Source: Streptococcus mitis
GTDB taxonomy: Bacteria > Bacillota > Bacilli > Lactobacillales > Streptococcaceae
DNA length: 64,000 bases
Assembly: GCF_002096845.1 (NCBI RefSeq)
Contig: NZ_NCVK01000034.1
Coordinates: 1 to 64,000 of the forward strand
Reading direction: 5' to 3'
This document shows positions 53,918 through 62,910 of this stretch, piece after piece. The notes under the pieces were generated by a model that saw only the letters and a list, made by a program, of their open reading frames with translations, did not search any database and was not told the DNA's origin. Position 1 is the first letter of the stretch. Each line of letters begins with the position of its first letter. The position numbers were made by a program, and so were the translations under genes.

Positions 53918-55882
53918 TTATTGAATGTGGTTAGCTAAATCTTCCTGAGCTTTTTTATTTGACTCAGCTTTTTCTTTCAGCCATTTTTCATAGAGTTCTT
54001 GGTACTGTTTAGCAGTTACTGCCTCTTTTTGCAATTCAACATATTTGTAGTTGTCCGCATTTCCTTTATTCCCAACGAATGAGAATGGGCCTGTAAACGG
54101 TACAGTCTTACGGAAGATTGGGTTAGCTCCACCACTTTGAACCGGTAGGAAGAGGGCGCTATCTGTCAACCAAGCTTGGGCTTCAGCATATTTTTCATAG
54201 CGAGCTTGAGTATCTGCGATTTCCGCATCTGCCTGATCCAAGAGTTTCTTGTAGTCAGCAAGACCAATCTTGTCCTTGACTTCCTTGTCTTTTCCTTCAG
54301 ACAAGCCCATGTTTTTCAACTGAGAACCTGTCTCTGGATCTAGAATCGCTAGGTAAGTCTTAGGATCTGAGTAGTCTCCACCCCATCCTGAGATGTCGAT
54401 ATCGTAGTCTTTTTGTTCTGCTGTATCTGCAAAGTAGGTTGCTTGGTCTTTTTCATCTGGAGAAAGTTGGATAACGTCGATAACTACATTCTCCTTACCA
54501 AGGGTTTCTTCCACTGTTTGTTTGAAAGATCCAGCCTGTTGCACATCCAACTTAGCAGTCTGGTCAACTGGCATATCCAAATGAATTGGGAAGGTTACTC
54601 CTTGAGCTTGCAGACTTTCTTTGGCCTTAGCAAATTTCTCTTTGGCCTTGTCAGGATTTAAGAAGGCTTGCTTACCATCGTTTAGGTTGATATTTGCCCA
54701 ATCTTTACCGTAGTTGACAATTTTTTCATTGACAATATCACCGAAGTTCTTATCGCCAACTTGGACAAAGTTACTTGGTGTAACTGTGTTACGCAAGATA
54801 CGGTCTGCTCCATCTTCACCATTTGTCTGTGCTGCATAAGCATGACGGTCAAAGGCAAAGTTGATAGCCTGACGGAAATCTTTATTCTGCATAGCTGCGC
54901 GTGAATCTGTCTTTTCCTTATCAGACTGTTTCATAGTTTGCTTGTAGCTTTGACGATTCACGTTGAAAAGATAATAGAAAGTAACTGAGTTTTGCGGTGT
55001 ATAGGTAATCTTGTCCTCATTTCCCTTCTTGAGTTCAGCAAAGACTGAACTTGTTGGGAAGATACGGCCATCTGTATAATTACCATCCAAGAAACCTCTA
55101 GCAATGCTGTCTTGGTCAGAACCGTCAAAGAAAGAGAGTTTCACTTTCTCAATTTTGACCTTGTCCTTATCCCAGTAATTAGGGTTTTTATCAAACTCAA
55201 TTAAAGATTTTGATGAGAAAGATTTAAACAAGTAAGGACCATTTGACAAGATACTTGATGGTGTTACACTTCCAAAGTCATCTCCCTTAGACTTCAAGAA
55301 GGCTTCATTTACAGGATTAAGGATACTTGCTGTTGTTTTAGAGTTCCAATAAGTCTCAGGTTGGTTGAGGGTGTATTGTAGAGTGTAATCATCCACTGCC
55401 TTAACACCAACAGTTCCAAAATCGGATGATTGTCCTTCAACATAGTCTGCTAGACCTTTGATAGAGTCTTGTACCAAGTACAAGTTTTCAGCCTTTTTAT
55501 CAGCCGCATACTTGAGACCAGTCACAAAGTCATGAGCTGTTACGTCCGCATACTCTTCTCCTTCAGAAGTGTACCATTTAGCTCCCTGACGGATTTTATA
55601 AGTGTAAGTCAAGCCATCTTTTGACACTGTCCATGACTCAGCCATAGATGGGATGAGATTGCCATACTGGTCGTTTTCCAACAAACCATCAATCAAGTTG
55701 GTTGTGATACTAGATGTAGAGTCTCGTGTAGAGGTAATGTAATCCAAGGTATCAGGGTTACTGACAAAGATATAAGAGTATGTCTTGTCTGCATTGCTTG
55801 ATTGGGATGACCCGCATGCCGCTAGAGCTAGACCTGCTGTCAAAGCCATAGCTCCAAAAAGCATCACTTTTGATTTCTTCAT
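53918..55882 (-). CDS. aliB: Oligopeptide-binding lipoprotein, AliB/AliA type
   Basis: 654 aa SBP_bac_5 lipoprotein with lipobox LAAC (Cys23). It is a paralogue of AmiA along its length and, unlike amiA here, keeps the full C-terminal region (TVPFTGPFSFVGNKG... to DLANHIQ). Ali proteins bind peptides and deliver them to the AmiCDEF channel, which is intact at 15-20 kb. Monocistronic, with its own promoter. AliA, AliB and mitis-group AliB-like proteins are not separable by eye. Confidence 0.85.
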   Translation of the reverse strand: MKKSKVMLFGAMALTAGLALAACGSSQSSNADKTYSYIFVSNPDTLDYITSTRDSTSSITTNLIDGLLENDQYGNLIPSMAESWTVSKDGLTYTYKIRQGAKWYTSEGEEYADVTAHDFVTGLKYAADKKAENLYLVQDSIKGLADYVEGQSSDFGTVGVKAVDDYTLQYTLNQPETYWNSKTTASILNPVNEAFLKSKGDDFGSVTPSSILSNGPYLFKSFSSKSLIEFDKNPNYWDKDKVKIEKVKLSFFDGSDQDSIARGFLDGNYTDGRIFPTSSVFAELKKGNEDKITYTPQNSVTFYYLFNVNRQSYKQTMKQSDKEKTDSRAAMQNKDFRQAINFAFDRHAYAAQTNGEDGADRILRNTVTPSNFVQVGDKNFGDIVNEKIVNYGKDWANINLNDGKQAFLNPDKAKEKFAKAKESLQAQGVTFPIHLDMPVDQTAKLDVQQAGSFKQTVEETLGKENVVIDVIQLSPDEKDQATYFADTAEQKDYDIDISGWGGDYSDPKTYLAILDPETGSQLKNMGLSEGKDKEVKDKIGLADYKKLLDQADAEIADTQARYEKYAEAQAWLTDSALFLPVQSGGANPIFRKTVPFTGPFSFVGNKGNADNYKYVELQKEAVTAKQYQELYEKWLKEKAESNKKAQEDLANHIQ

Positions 55883-55914
55883 GATTATTCTCCATTTTTT
55901 ACAGTATGTGAAAT

Positions 55915-55943
55915 ATTATACACCATTTGAGCAAAAATATAAA
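55915..55943 (-). promoter_or_regulatory. Promoter of the aliB-like gene
   Basis: TTTATA (55943-55938), 17-nt spacer, TATAAT (55920-55915) on the minus strand; TGGAGAATAATC before the ATG. Confidence 0.75.
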
Positions 55944-55969
55944 GCCTTTTTGAACTTTTTTACAAAAAT

Positions 55970-56003
55970 AAAAATCAGTAGACTCGAGTTCCTACTGATT
56001 TTT
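55970..56003 (-). terminator. Terminator of rpmH
   Basis: AAAAATCAGTAG and CTACTGATTTTT pair over 12 positions around ten bases; T run on the minus strand. Confidence 0.88.
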
Positions 56004-56020
56004 GTTATGGTTCGTTTGGA

Positions 56021-56155
56021 TTATGCAGCCAAAACTTTGCGTCCTTTACGACGACGAGCTGCCAATACGCGACGACCGTTTTTAGTTGACATACGGTTAC
56101 GGAATCCGTGTTTGCGCGCACGACGAAGTTTACTTGGTTGATAAGTACGTTTCAC
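56021..56155 (-). CDS. rpmH: Ribosomal protein L34
   Basis: 44 aa, starting with GTG (56155) after GAGGAGGTATTCATC. The protein ([20 protein letters not shown], ending RKVLAA) is unmistakably L34, with over a third Arg/Lys. Single gene with a strong promoter. In many bacteria rpmH neighbours dnaA and rnpA; here it stands alone. Confidence 0.98.
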
Positions 56156-56229
56156 GATGAATACCTCCTCATAGATTTTGTATTCGTTTAGCCGGCTATA
56201 AAGTGATCAGTTACTAAACATACTTTACT

Positions 56230-56258
56230 ATTCTATCTGATTCTTTTACTTTTGTCAA
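56230..56258 (-). promoter_or_regulatory. Promoter of rpmH
   Basis: TTGACA (56258-56253), 17-nt spacer, TAGAAT (56235-56230) on the minus strand; leader of about 68 nt. Confidence 0.85.
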
Positions 56259-56299
56259 TAGCTCAAGGCAAATGTTTCCAGCTTTTTCGAATGTAAGCC

Positions 56300-57514
56300 C
56301 TATCTACGATACTGTTTCAAGAAACGAGTCATCTTTTCTTGGATTTGGGCTAGTTCATCGACACGAGGAAGGTAAACGATACGGAAGTGGTCTGGTTCCT
56401 GCCAGTTAAAGCCTCGACCATGAACCAAGAGAACCTTTTCCTGCTTCAAGAAATCAAGGACAAACTGTTCATCATCATCTATACGGTACATATTGCGGTC
56501 GATTTTAGGGAAGATATAGAGTCCAGCCTTAGGTTTAACCGCAGACAAACCTGGAATATCTTGAATGGCATTGTAGATGAAGTTTCTTTGCTCATAAATT
56601 CGTCCACCAGGAAGAAGCAATTCATCGACTGATTGGTGGCCACCCAAGGAAGTTTGTACGACTTGTTGGGCCAAAACGTTAGAGCAAAGGCGCATATTGG
56701 ATAGCATATTGAGCCCTTCGATATAGCCCTTGACATGAGTCTTAGGTCCAGACAAAACCATCCAACCCACACGGAAACCAGCAATACGGTGAGATTTTGA
56801 TAGACCGTTCATGCTGACACAGAAAACATCTGGTGCCAAGCTCGCCACAGGCGTATGCACATGCCCATCCATGACCATGCGGTCATAGATTTCATCCGCA
56901 AAGATAATCAAATCGTTTTGACGAGCAATCTCAATAATCTCCAACAAGAGTTCCTTAGGATAAAGGGCTCCAGTTGGATTATTTGGATTGATAAGAACGA
57001 TTGCCTTGGTATTGGAAGTGATTTTTGACTTGATATCGTCAATATCTGGGTACCATTCTGCAGCTTCATCACAGATATAGTGAACGGCATTTCCTCCAGC
57101 TAGGCTGACAGCTGCTGTCCAGAGAGGATAGTCTGGCATTGGCACCAAGACCTCATCCCCATTGTCCAAAAGCCCCTGCATAGACATGACAATCAGTTCA
57201 CTAACACCATTTCCAAGGTAAATATCATCAATATCTACATTTGGGAATTTCTTCAATTGGCAATACTGCATGATAGCCTTACGGGCTGAGAAAATCCCTT
57301 TGGAGTCAGAGTAACCTTCACTATCACGCGCATTCATAATCAAGTCATGAATGACCTCGTCTGGCGCTGTAAAGCCAAATTCTGCTGGATTTCCTGTATT
57401 CAGACGTAAAATCTTTTCTCCGTTTGCTCGCATCCGCATGGCTTCTTCCAAAACAGGACCACGGATGTCATAAGCAACATGTTCTAACTTACTAGACTTG
57501 TTATATTCTTTCAT
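56300..57514 (-). CDS. alaT: Class I aminotransferase, AlaT type
   Basis: 404 aa PLP aminotransferase. The Schiff-base Lys is K240 (GLSKSHRIAGFRVGW); NPNNPTGALYP, FADEIYD and the C-terminal Arg (FRIVYLPR) bind cofactor and substrate. Length and N-terminus (YDIRGPVLEEAMRM) match alanine transaminase-type enzymes that make alanine from pyruvate and glutamate. Monocistronic. Confidence 0.87.
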   Translation of the reverse strand: MKEYNKSSKLEHVAYDIRGPVLEEAMRMRANGEKILRLNTGNPAEFGFTAPDEVIHDLIMNARDSEGYSDSKGIFSARKAIMQYCQLKKFPNVDIDDIYLGNGVSELIVMSMQGLLDNGDEVLVPMPDYPLWTAAVSLAGGNAVHYICDEAAEWYPDIDDIKSKITSNTKAIVLINPNNPTGALYPKELLLEIIEIARQNDLIIFADEIYDRMVMDGHVHTPVASLAPDVFCVSMNGLSKSHRIAGFRVGWMVLSGPKTHVKGYIEGLNMLSNMRLCSNVLAQQVVQTSLGGHQSVDELLLPGGRIYEQRNFIYNAIQDIPGLSAVKPKAGLYIFPKIDRNMYRIDDDEQFVLDFLKQEKVLLVHGRGFNWQEPDHFRIVYLPRVDELAQIQEKMTRFLKQYRR

Positions 57515-57544
57515 CTTGTTTCCTCAATTCATCAGGATAGTAAC

Positions 57545-57573
57545 ATTATACCACTAGAAAGAGAATGCGACAA
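57545..57573 (-). promoter_or_regulatory. Promoter of alaT
   Basis: TTGTCG (57573-57568), 17-nt spacer ending TGG, TATAAT (57550-57545) on the minus strand. Confidence 0.75.
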
Positions 57574-57612
57574 GTTTGCTGAAATGTGTTACTAGTTTCG
57601 TATAGAAGAAAA

Positions 57613-57631
57613 ACCTCGCTAAAAGCGAGGT
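57613..57631 (-). terminator. Terminator of the small membrane protein gene
   Basis: ACCTCGCT-TTT-AGCGAGGT then TTTTCTTC on the minus strand. Confidence 0.85.
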
Positions 57632-57669
57632 CAAGACAGGGGAGATAGCAGGTGTTCTGCCAAAAAACA

Positions 57670-57960
57670 TCACATACCAAAAGATAAACCTAGAAAAAGC
57701 AAGCCTAAAAAGGAGTCATAAAAAAGATTGAACATGAGGAAAAGTCCCCATATCATCAAGTAATCCCAACGCCCACTTCGTTTTGCAACTAGAAATAAGA
57801 GCAGATGATAGAGTACATGAAAGACTAAAAAGCCGATAAAACCTGGATAAAGAAACGGTACCAGACTCTCTAATTGCCAGATCATGATCACTTCTATCAA
57901 GACTGAAACTAGGATAATTCCATAATAAAGGAAATTTGATGTTTGAAAAGAGCTTTTCAT
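57670..57960 (-). CDS. Hypothetical membrane protein
   Basis: 96 aa from ATG 57960 (GGGAGGGATAATG leader, GGAGG placed 7 nt upstream; the adjacent ATG at 57963 is closer). Three transmembrane segments (about 11-30, 34-58, 66-92) leaving almost no soluble part. Not recognised. It stands alone between alaT and the divergent usp gene. Confidence 0.7.
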   Translation of the reverse strand: MKSSFQTSNFLYYGIILVSVLIEVIMIWQLESLVPFLYPGFIGFLVFHVLYHLLLFLVAKRSGRWDYLMIWGLFLMFNLFYDSFLGLLFLGLSFGM

Positions 57961-58065
57961 CATTATCCCTCCCTTCACTTGTTTCCTGCTATCCTTTCTT
58001 TTATTTTATCATATATTTATATAGATTTTAAGCGCTAACATTCTTTTGAAAAATACTTTTTTTGC

Positions 58066-58094
58066 TTTACTTCTATAGTGAAAAGGTTTACAAT
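58066..58094 (+). promoter_or_regulatory. Promoter of the universal stress protein gene
   Basis: TTTACT (58066-58071), 17-nt spacer, TACAAT (58089-58094). Confidence 0.75.
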
Positions 58095-58124
58095 TATAGT
58101 AAGAAAATTTCAGGAGGTTTCATT

Positions 58125-58577
58125 ATGGCACAACGTTACCAAAATATTATGGTCGCAATCGATGGTTCTAAGGAAGCGGACTTGGCTTTTGTCAAGGGAG
58201 TTCATTCTGCTCTACGAAACGACGCTAAACTTACCATCGCACATGTCATTGACACACGCGCTCTCCAAAGCGTATCCACCTTTGATGCTGAAGTTTATGA
58301 AGAACTCCAAGTCGACGCTGAAAGTCTGATGAAAGAGTACGAAAAACGTGCTAAAGATGCTGGTGTGGCAGATGTTCATATCGTCATTGAAATGGGCAAT
58401 CCAAAGACCCTACTGGCACGTACTATTCCAGATGCAGAAGAAGTGGACCTCATCCTCGTTGGCGCAACTGGTCTCAACGCCTTTGAGCGTCTCTTGGTCG
58501 GCTCTTCATCTGAATACATTCTCCGCCATGCTAAGGTTGATTTGCTGGTGGTGAGAGAACAAGAAAAAACCTTATAG
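58125..58577 (+). CDS. Universal stress protein (UspA family)
   Basis: 150 aa from ATG 58125 (AGGAGGTTTCATT). N-terminal MVAIDGSKEADLAF and C-terminal GATGLNAFERLLVGSSSEYILRHAKVDLLVV form the ATP-binding Usp fold (GxxG-9x-GS motif). Role probably stress tolerance; partners unknown. Confidence 0.92.
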   Translation: MAQRYQNIMVAIDGSKEADLAFVKGVHSALRNDAKLTIAHVIDTRALQSVSTFDAEVYEELQVDAESLMKEYEKRAKDAGVADVHIVIEMGNPKTLLARTIPDAEEVDLILVGATGLNAFERLLVGSSSEYILRHAKVDLLVVREQEKTL

Positions 58578-58585
58578 TCACGTAG

Positions 58586-58610
58586 AAAAGGAGCCCAGAG
58601 CTCCTTTTTT
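58586..58610. terminator. Bidirectional terminator, usp / HAD fusion
   Basis: AAAAGGAGC and GCTCCTTTT pair around CCAGA; T7 on the plus side. The stop codon of the convergent gene (58612-58610) lies in the T run. Confidence 0.85.
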
Positions 58611-59998
58611 TACTGTTTATTTCTCTCTTTATGGCGTTCATAAGCCTTAAGCTGGCGCTGCAGTTCCTTTTTAATAGCAGGTTCTGGAGCATATTTTTCT
58701 TCCCAATCATCTGGTTTTAAGATTTTGTGAGTCACTGGATCAAAATGAGCCTTGCCATCTGGAAAAATTTTCCCCATATTGGCCTGATGGACAATGTCAA
58801 AAATACGTTCTGGGTCCACCCCCATCAAGACAAAACTACCGTAGGTGAAGTAAAGCGTATCAATCAAGGCATCCACTTGCCCCACCAAATCTTGCTGAGC
58901 AGGCGTCTTCTGTGCTACCTTATCTGCTGCCTTATCAAGGGCCTGATGAAGTTGCGATAGAGCTTGACCAAAGTCCTCTTCAGAAGGGCTGGCAGCTCGA
59001 ACAAACTCCACCAATTCTTCTATTTTAAAGCCAGCCCTATGGGTTGCACCTTCTAAATCCCAAGCTCGAGGTTCTTCTTGGGTTCGTTCATCCATCATGT
59101 GGTGGAAGGTCTTGACCTTATTGAAATGATAGTCACGGCTGACAAAGACTTTTTCTGAAGCTAAAACACCAAAATGTTCTAGGGCCTTATGGATTCCGTC
59201 TTGCTGATTGCTAGTGGTGATGTGCTTGGCAACTTCCTTGACACTGCTACTACCATTTCCCATAGCGACCGACATACCGACACCCGCCAGCATTTCTAGG
59301 TCGTTATCTGAGTCACCAAAGGCCATGACTTGGTTGAGGTCAAAGCCGTATTCTTTCCCAACTCGGCGTATGCCTTCCAATTTAGAGTTTCCTTGATTGA
59401 TGACATCCGCTGCAAAAGGATTGCTACGTGTCAATTTCAAGTCTTCAAAATCAGCTGCCGCCTTCTCAGATTCTTCTGGTGTCATCAGCATCAAAACTTG
59501 GTAGATAGGCTGATTCATCAGATGAAGCAGGTCTTCTTCCTTTTGGGGAACAACCTTGCTGACCATACGATTAAAGGAATGACTCACTGTCCGAGTTAAA
59601 ACAGAGGGAACGAAGCGACTGATTCGTTGGGAAAAAGAACCCAAACCAAAGGACATGATTTTAGAACCTAGCATGGCATCCTTGGTCCCTAATGCAATCT
59701 CCTTGCCCTCTTTTTTAGCATACGTAATGAGCTGGCGCAAATGTAACTTGGAAATTGGGCTCGTGAACAAGACTCTGTCTTTAGTAAAGATATACTGGCC
59801 ATTATAGGTTACCGCAAAGTCCAAATCCAAATCGTCCATCAATTCCTTAACAAAAAAAGGTCCTCGCCCTGTCGCTACACCAACCAACACCCCTTGTTCT
59901 TTGACAATCTTAATCGCGTCCTTAGTGGATTTCAAAACACTCTTGCGATCGTTGACCAAGGTTCCATCGATATCAAAAAAAACAGCTTTGACTTCCAT
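58610..59998 (-). CDS. Cof-type HAD phosphatase fused to a MazG-like domain
   Basis: 462 aa from ATG 59998. Residues about 1-265 are a Cof/YbjI HAD phosphatase (FFDIDGTLVNDR nucleophile Asp, AFGDSDNDLEML metal site). Residues about 300-460 form a helical domain resembling MazG/PRA-PH nucleotide pyrophosphohydrolases (KIEELVEFVRAASP, DALIDTLYFTYGSFVLMGVDPERIF). The pairing suggests a house-cleaning role on phosphorylated nucleotides. Substrates are not predictable from sequence. Confidence 0.85.
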   Translation of the reverse strand: MEVKAVFFDIDGTLVNDRKSVLKSTKDAIKIVKEQGVLVGVATGRGPFFVKELMDDLDLDFAVTYNGQYIFTKDRVLFTSPISKLHLRQLITYAKKEGKEIALGTKDAMLGSKIMSFGLGSFSQRISRFVPSVLTRTVSHSFNRMVSKVVPQKEEDLLHLMNQPIYQVLMLMTPEESEKAAADFEDLKLTRSNPFAADVINQGNSKLEGIRRVGKEYGFDLNQVMAFGDSDNDLEMLAGVGMSVAMGNGSSSVKEVAKHITTSNQQDGIHKALEHFGVLASEKVFVSRDYHFNKVKTFHHMMDERTQEEPRAWDLEGATHRAGFKIEELVEFVRAASPSEEDFGQALSQLHQALDKAADKVAQKTPAQQDLVGQVDALIDTLYFTYGSFVLMGVDPERIFDIVHQANMGKIFPDGKAHFDPVTHKILKPDDWEEKYAPEPAIKKELQRQLKAYERHKERNKQ

Positions 59999-60023
59999 CC
60001 TATCCCAATCTCCCCTTTTGTGA

Positions 60024-60036
60024 TACAATGATTATA
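60024..60036. promoter_or_regulatory. Overlapping divergent -10 elements, HAD fusion / asparaginase
   Basis: Plus strand TGA-TACAAT (60024-60029) drives the asparaginase; minus strand TGG-TATAAT (60036-60031) drives the HAD gene. The two -10 boxes are one base apart, so polymerase can occupy only one at a time. Confidence 0.6.
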
Positions 60037-60063
60037 CCACATTTCAGAAAGAGTGAGTAAATC

Positions 60064-61026
60064 ATGCCTAAGAAAATCCTTGTTTTACATACGGGTGGGA
60101 CTATTTCCATGCAGGCAGATGCTTCTGGCGCTGTTGTAACGAGTTCAGATAATCCCATGAACCATGTGTCCAACCCACTTGAAGGAATCCAAGTCCACGC
60201 CTTGGACTTTTTTAACCTGCCAAGCCCCCATATCAAACCCAAACATATGCTGGCCCTCTACCAAAAAATTAAAGAGGAAGCAGATAATTACGATGGGGTG
60301 GTTATCACACACGGAACCGATACTTTAGAGGAAACAGCCTATTTCCTTGATACCATGGAGGTTCCCCATATGCCCATCATTCTAACAGGTGCCATGCGCA
60401 GCTCCAACGAACTCGGCAGTGATGGTGTTTATAATTATCTGAGTGCTTTAAGGGTGGCTAGCGATGACAAGGCTGCTGACAAAGGAGTTTTGGTTGTTAT
60501 GAACGATGAAATCCATGCTGCCAAGTATGTCACCAAAACGCATACAACCAACGTCAGCACCTTCCAGACTCCAACACATGGCCCCCTTGGTCTGATTATG
60601 AAACAGGAAATCCTCTACTTCAAAACAGCTGAACCTCGTGTTCGCTTTGACCTTGATCACATACAAGGATTAGTCCCTATCATCTCTGCTTATGCTGGTA
60701 TGACAGATGAGCTGATTGATATGCTGGATTTGGAACAATTGGACGGTTTGATTATCCAAGCCTTCGGAGCTGGTAATATTCCCAAAGAAACGGCTCAAAA
60801 ATTAGAAAGCCTTCTGCAAAAAGGAATCCCAGTCGCCCTGGTTTCCCGATGCTTTAACGGTATCGCTGAGCCTGTTTATGCCTACCAAGGTGGGGGCGTG
60901 CAGTTGCAAAAATCAGGCGTTTTCTTTGTCAAAGAGCTCAACGCCCAAAAAGCCCGTTTGAAACTCCTCATTGCCCTCAATGCCGGACTAACAGGACAGG
61001 CTTTGAAAGACTATATGGAAGGCTAA
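60064..61026 (+). CDS. ansA: L-asparaginase, type I-like
   Basis: 320 aa. The two catalytic Thr motifs are HTGGTISM (Thr10 or Thr13 region) and THGTDTLEETAYF. No signal peptide, so cytoplasmic. It converts asparagine to aspartate and ammonia. GAGTGAGTAAATC precedes the ATG. Its TAA is immediately followed by a BOX element. Confidence 0.92.
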   Translation: MPKKILVLHTGGTISMQADASGAVVTSSDNPMNHVSNPLEGIQVHALDFFNLPSPHIKPKHMLALYQKIKEEADNYDGVVITHGTDTLEETAYFLDTMEVPHMPIILTGAMRSSNELGSDGVYNYLSALRVASDDKAADKGVLVVMNDEIHAAKYVTKTHTTNVSTFQTPTHGPLGLIMKQEILYFKTAEPRVRFDLDHIQGLVPIISAYAGMTDELIDMLDLEQLDGLIIQAFGAGNIPKETAQKLESLLQKGIPVALVSRCFNGIAEPVYAYQGGGVQLQKSGVFFVKELNAQKARLKLLIALNAGLTGQALKDYMEG

Positions 61027-61175
61027 TACTCTTCGAAAATCTCTTCAAACCGCGTCAACGTCGCCTTACCGTATGTATGGTTATTGACTTCGTCAGTTCT
61101 ATCCACAACCTCAAAACAGTGTTTTGAGCAACCTGCGGCTAGCTTCCTAATTTGCTCTTTGATTTTCATTAAGTA
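61027..61175 (-). repeat. BOX element 5
   Basis: 149 bp in the opposite orientation: TACTCTTCGAAAATCTC (boxA with GTCAACGTCGCCTTACCGTA), one boxB (GACTTCGTCAG...CAAAACAGTGTTTTGAG) and boxC to GATTTTCATTAAGTA. Begins on the base after the asparaginase stop. Confidence 0.88.
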
Positions 61176-61229
61176 TAATTCCCTTCTCTAAAAACAAATC
61201 AGGAAATCTTCTCGATTCCCTGATTTTTT

Positions 61230-62240
61230 CTATTTCCGTTTTCGTGTTGAGCGACGCTCTGTCAAACCATGAGGTAAGAGAACTTCACGTTCTTCCAACT
61301 CTTCCTTATGCATAATCTTGGTCAACATACGCATACTAATGGCACCAAGGTCATAAAGAGGTTGGGCAATCGTTGTCAAGTTTGGACGGGTAAAGCGTGC
61401 AATTTGCGAATCATCACTAGTAATGATTTCAAACTCTTCTGGCACTGACACACCCTTATCAGCAAGGCCGTTCAATACACCTGCTGACAACTCATCACCT
61501 GTTACAATTGCTGCAGTTGCGTTTGATGAAATCAAGCGTTCTGCCAAGGCATAGCCATCTTCATAAGTGTATTTAGACTCAAAGACCAATCCTTCACTAT
61601 AAGAAATACCTGCTTTTTTCAAGGCTTCCTTGTAGCCAACCAAACGAACCTTACCATTGATATCATCCACTAGTGGACCACTAACGAAAGCAATGCGCTC
61701 ATTTTCTTTAGCAAGGTAGGTCACTGCATCAATCGTAGCTTGTTTGTAGTCAATATTGACACTTGGAAGTTGGTGTTCCACATCCACTGTTCCCGCAAGA
61801 ACAACCGGTGTTCGAGAACGAGAAAACTCTGAACGAATTTTTTCAGTCAAGTGATACCCCATAAAGATGATACCATCCACTTGCTTAGAAAACAGTGTAT
61901 TAACTACTGAAACTTCCTTGTCATCATCCTCATCACTATTAGCAAGGACGATATTATACTTGTACATTTCAGCGATATCATCAATCCCTTTAGCAAGCGT
62001 TGAGAAGTAGCCATTGGTAATATTTGGGATCACGACACCGACAGTGGTTGTCTTTTTACTTGCAAGACCACGCGCCACGGCGTTTGGACGGTAATCCAAA
62101 CGGTCAATCACCTCAAGCACTTTTTTACGGGTATTCTCTTTTACATTCTTATTGCCATTGACTACACGGCTAACTGTCGCCATTGAAACTCCTGCTTCAC
62201 GGGCGACATCATAAATCGTTACTGTATCGTCTGTATTCAT
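61230..62240 (-). CDS. ccpA: Catabolite control protein A
   Basis: 336 aa LacI-family regulator. DNA-binding head (TIYDVAREAGVSMATVSRVVNG, hinge RPNAVARGLASKKT) and a periplasmic-binding-like core. With HPr-Ser-P it binds cre sites to repress or activate carbon metabolism genes. A cre-like site overlaps pflA's promoter, and another lies in its own. AGGAAATGGA precedes the ATG. Confidence 0.96.
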   Translation of the reverse strand: MNTDDTVTIYDVAREAGVSMATVSRVVNGNKNVKENTRKKVLEVIDRLDYRPNAVARGLASKKTTTVGVVIPNITNGYFSTLAKGIDDIAEMYKYNIVLANSDEDDDKEVSVVNTLFSKQVDGIIFMGYHLTEKIRSEFSRSRTPVVLAGTVDVEHQLPSVNIDYKQATIDAVTYLAKENERIAFVSGPLVDDINGKVRLVGYKEALKKAGISYSEGLVFESKYTYEDGYALAERLISSNATAAIVTGDELSAGVLNGLADKGVSVPEEFEIITSDDSQIARFTRPNLTTIAQPLYDLGAISMRMLTKIMHKEELEEREVLLPHGLTERRSTRKRK

Positions 62241-62325
62241 TCCATTTCCTTTCTATATCATACCTCACGAGACTCCAAAAAAAGAGACTGTATGAAAATT
62301 TCGTTTTCATGGTTCTACTTATTTC

Positions 62326-62354
62326 ATTTTATCACTATTTGTAAACACTTTCAA
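62326..62354 (-). promoter_or_regulatory. ccpA promoter with embedded cre-like site
   Basis: TTGAAA (62354-62349), 17-nt spacer ending TGA, TAAAAT (62331-62326) on the minus strand. TTGAAAGTGTTTACAA (62354-62339) covers the -35 and spacer and matches the cre pattern WTGNAANCGNWNNCAW except at the central CG (TG here). A second palindrome ATGAAAAN5TTTTCAT lies downstream (62292-62310). Confidence 0.65.
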
Positions 62355-62424
62355 GCATTTTTTGAAGATTGTTTGAAAAAAATTTCATAGGAAGCTATGT
62401 TTATAAAGAAAAAATCGCCTTTTC

Positions 62425-62453
62425 TTGATTTTTAATCCTATTTGCTGTATGAT
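62425..62453 (+). promoter_or_regulatory. Promoter of the DUF960 gene
   Basis: TTGATT (62425-62430), 17-nt spacer, TATGAT (62448-62453). Confidence 0.7.
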
Positions 62454-62477
62454 AAGGGAAAGAAAGGGGGTAGAAAT

Positions 62478-62795
62478 ATGGCTTTTACCAATACCCACAT
62501 GCGGTCGGCTAGTTTTGGCATTGTTACCAGCTTGCCTGATGACGTTATTGACTCTTTTTGGTATATCATCGACCATTTCTTAAAAAATGTCTTTGAATTG
62601 GAAGAAGAACTTGAGTTTCAATTGCTTAATAACCAAGGAAAAATTACCTTCCACTTCTCAAGTCAACACCTCCCTACAGCTATTGATTTTGACTTTAACC
62701 ATCCTTTTGATCCTCTTTATCCGCCAAGAGTACTGGTTTTAGACATGGACGGTAGAGAAACTATCCTCCTCCCAGAAGAAAATGACCTATTTTAA
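62478..62795 (+). CDS. DUF960 family protein
   Basis: 105 aa from ATG 62478 (AAAGGGGGTAG upstream); a longer in-frame extension is not used because it covers the -10. Small soluble alpha/beta protein (RSASFGIVTSLPDDVIDSFWYIID, FHFSSQHLPTAIDFDF). Function unknown. Its TAA is directly followed by a BOX element. Confidence 0.8.
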   Translation: MAFTNTHMRSASFGIVTSLPDDVIDSFWYIIDHFLKNVFELEEELEFQLLNNQGKITFHFSSQHLPTAIDFDFNHPFDPLYPPRVLVLDMDGRETILLPEENDLF

Positions 62796-62908
62796 TACTC
62801 AATGAAAATCAAAGAGCAAACTAGGAAGCTAGCCGCAGGCTGCTCAAAACACTGTTTTGAGGTTGCAGATGGAAGCTGACGTGGTTTGAAGAGATTTTCG
62901 AAGAGTAT
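62796..62908 (+). repeat. BOX element 6
   Basis: 113 bp from TACTCAATGAAAATC to TTTTCGAAGAGTAT with boxC, short boxB and boxA. Starts on the base after the DUF960 stop. Confidence 0.88.
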
Positions 62909-62910
62909 AA

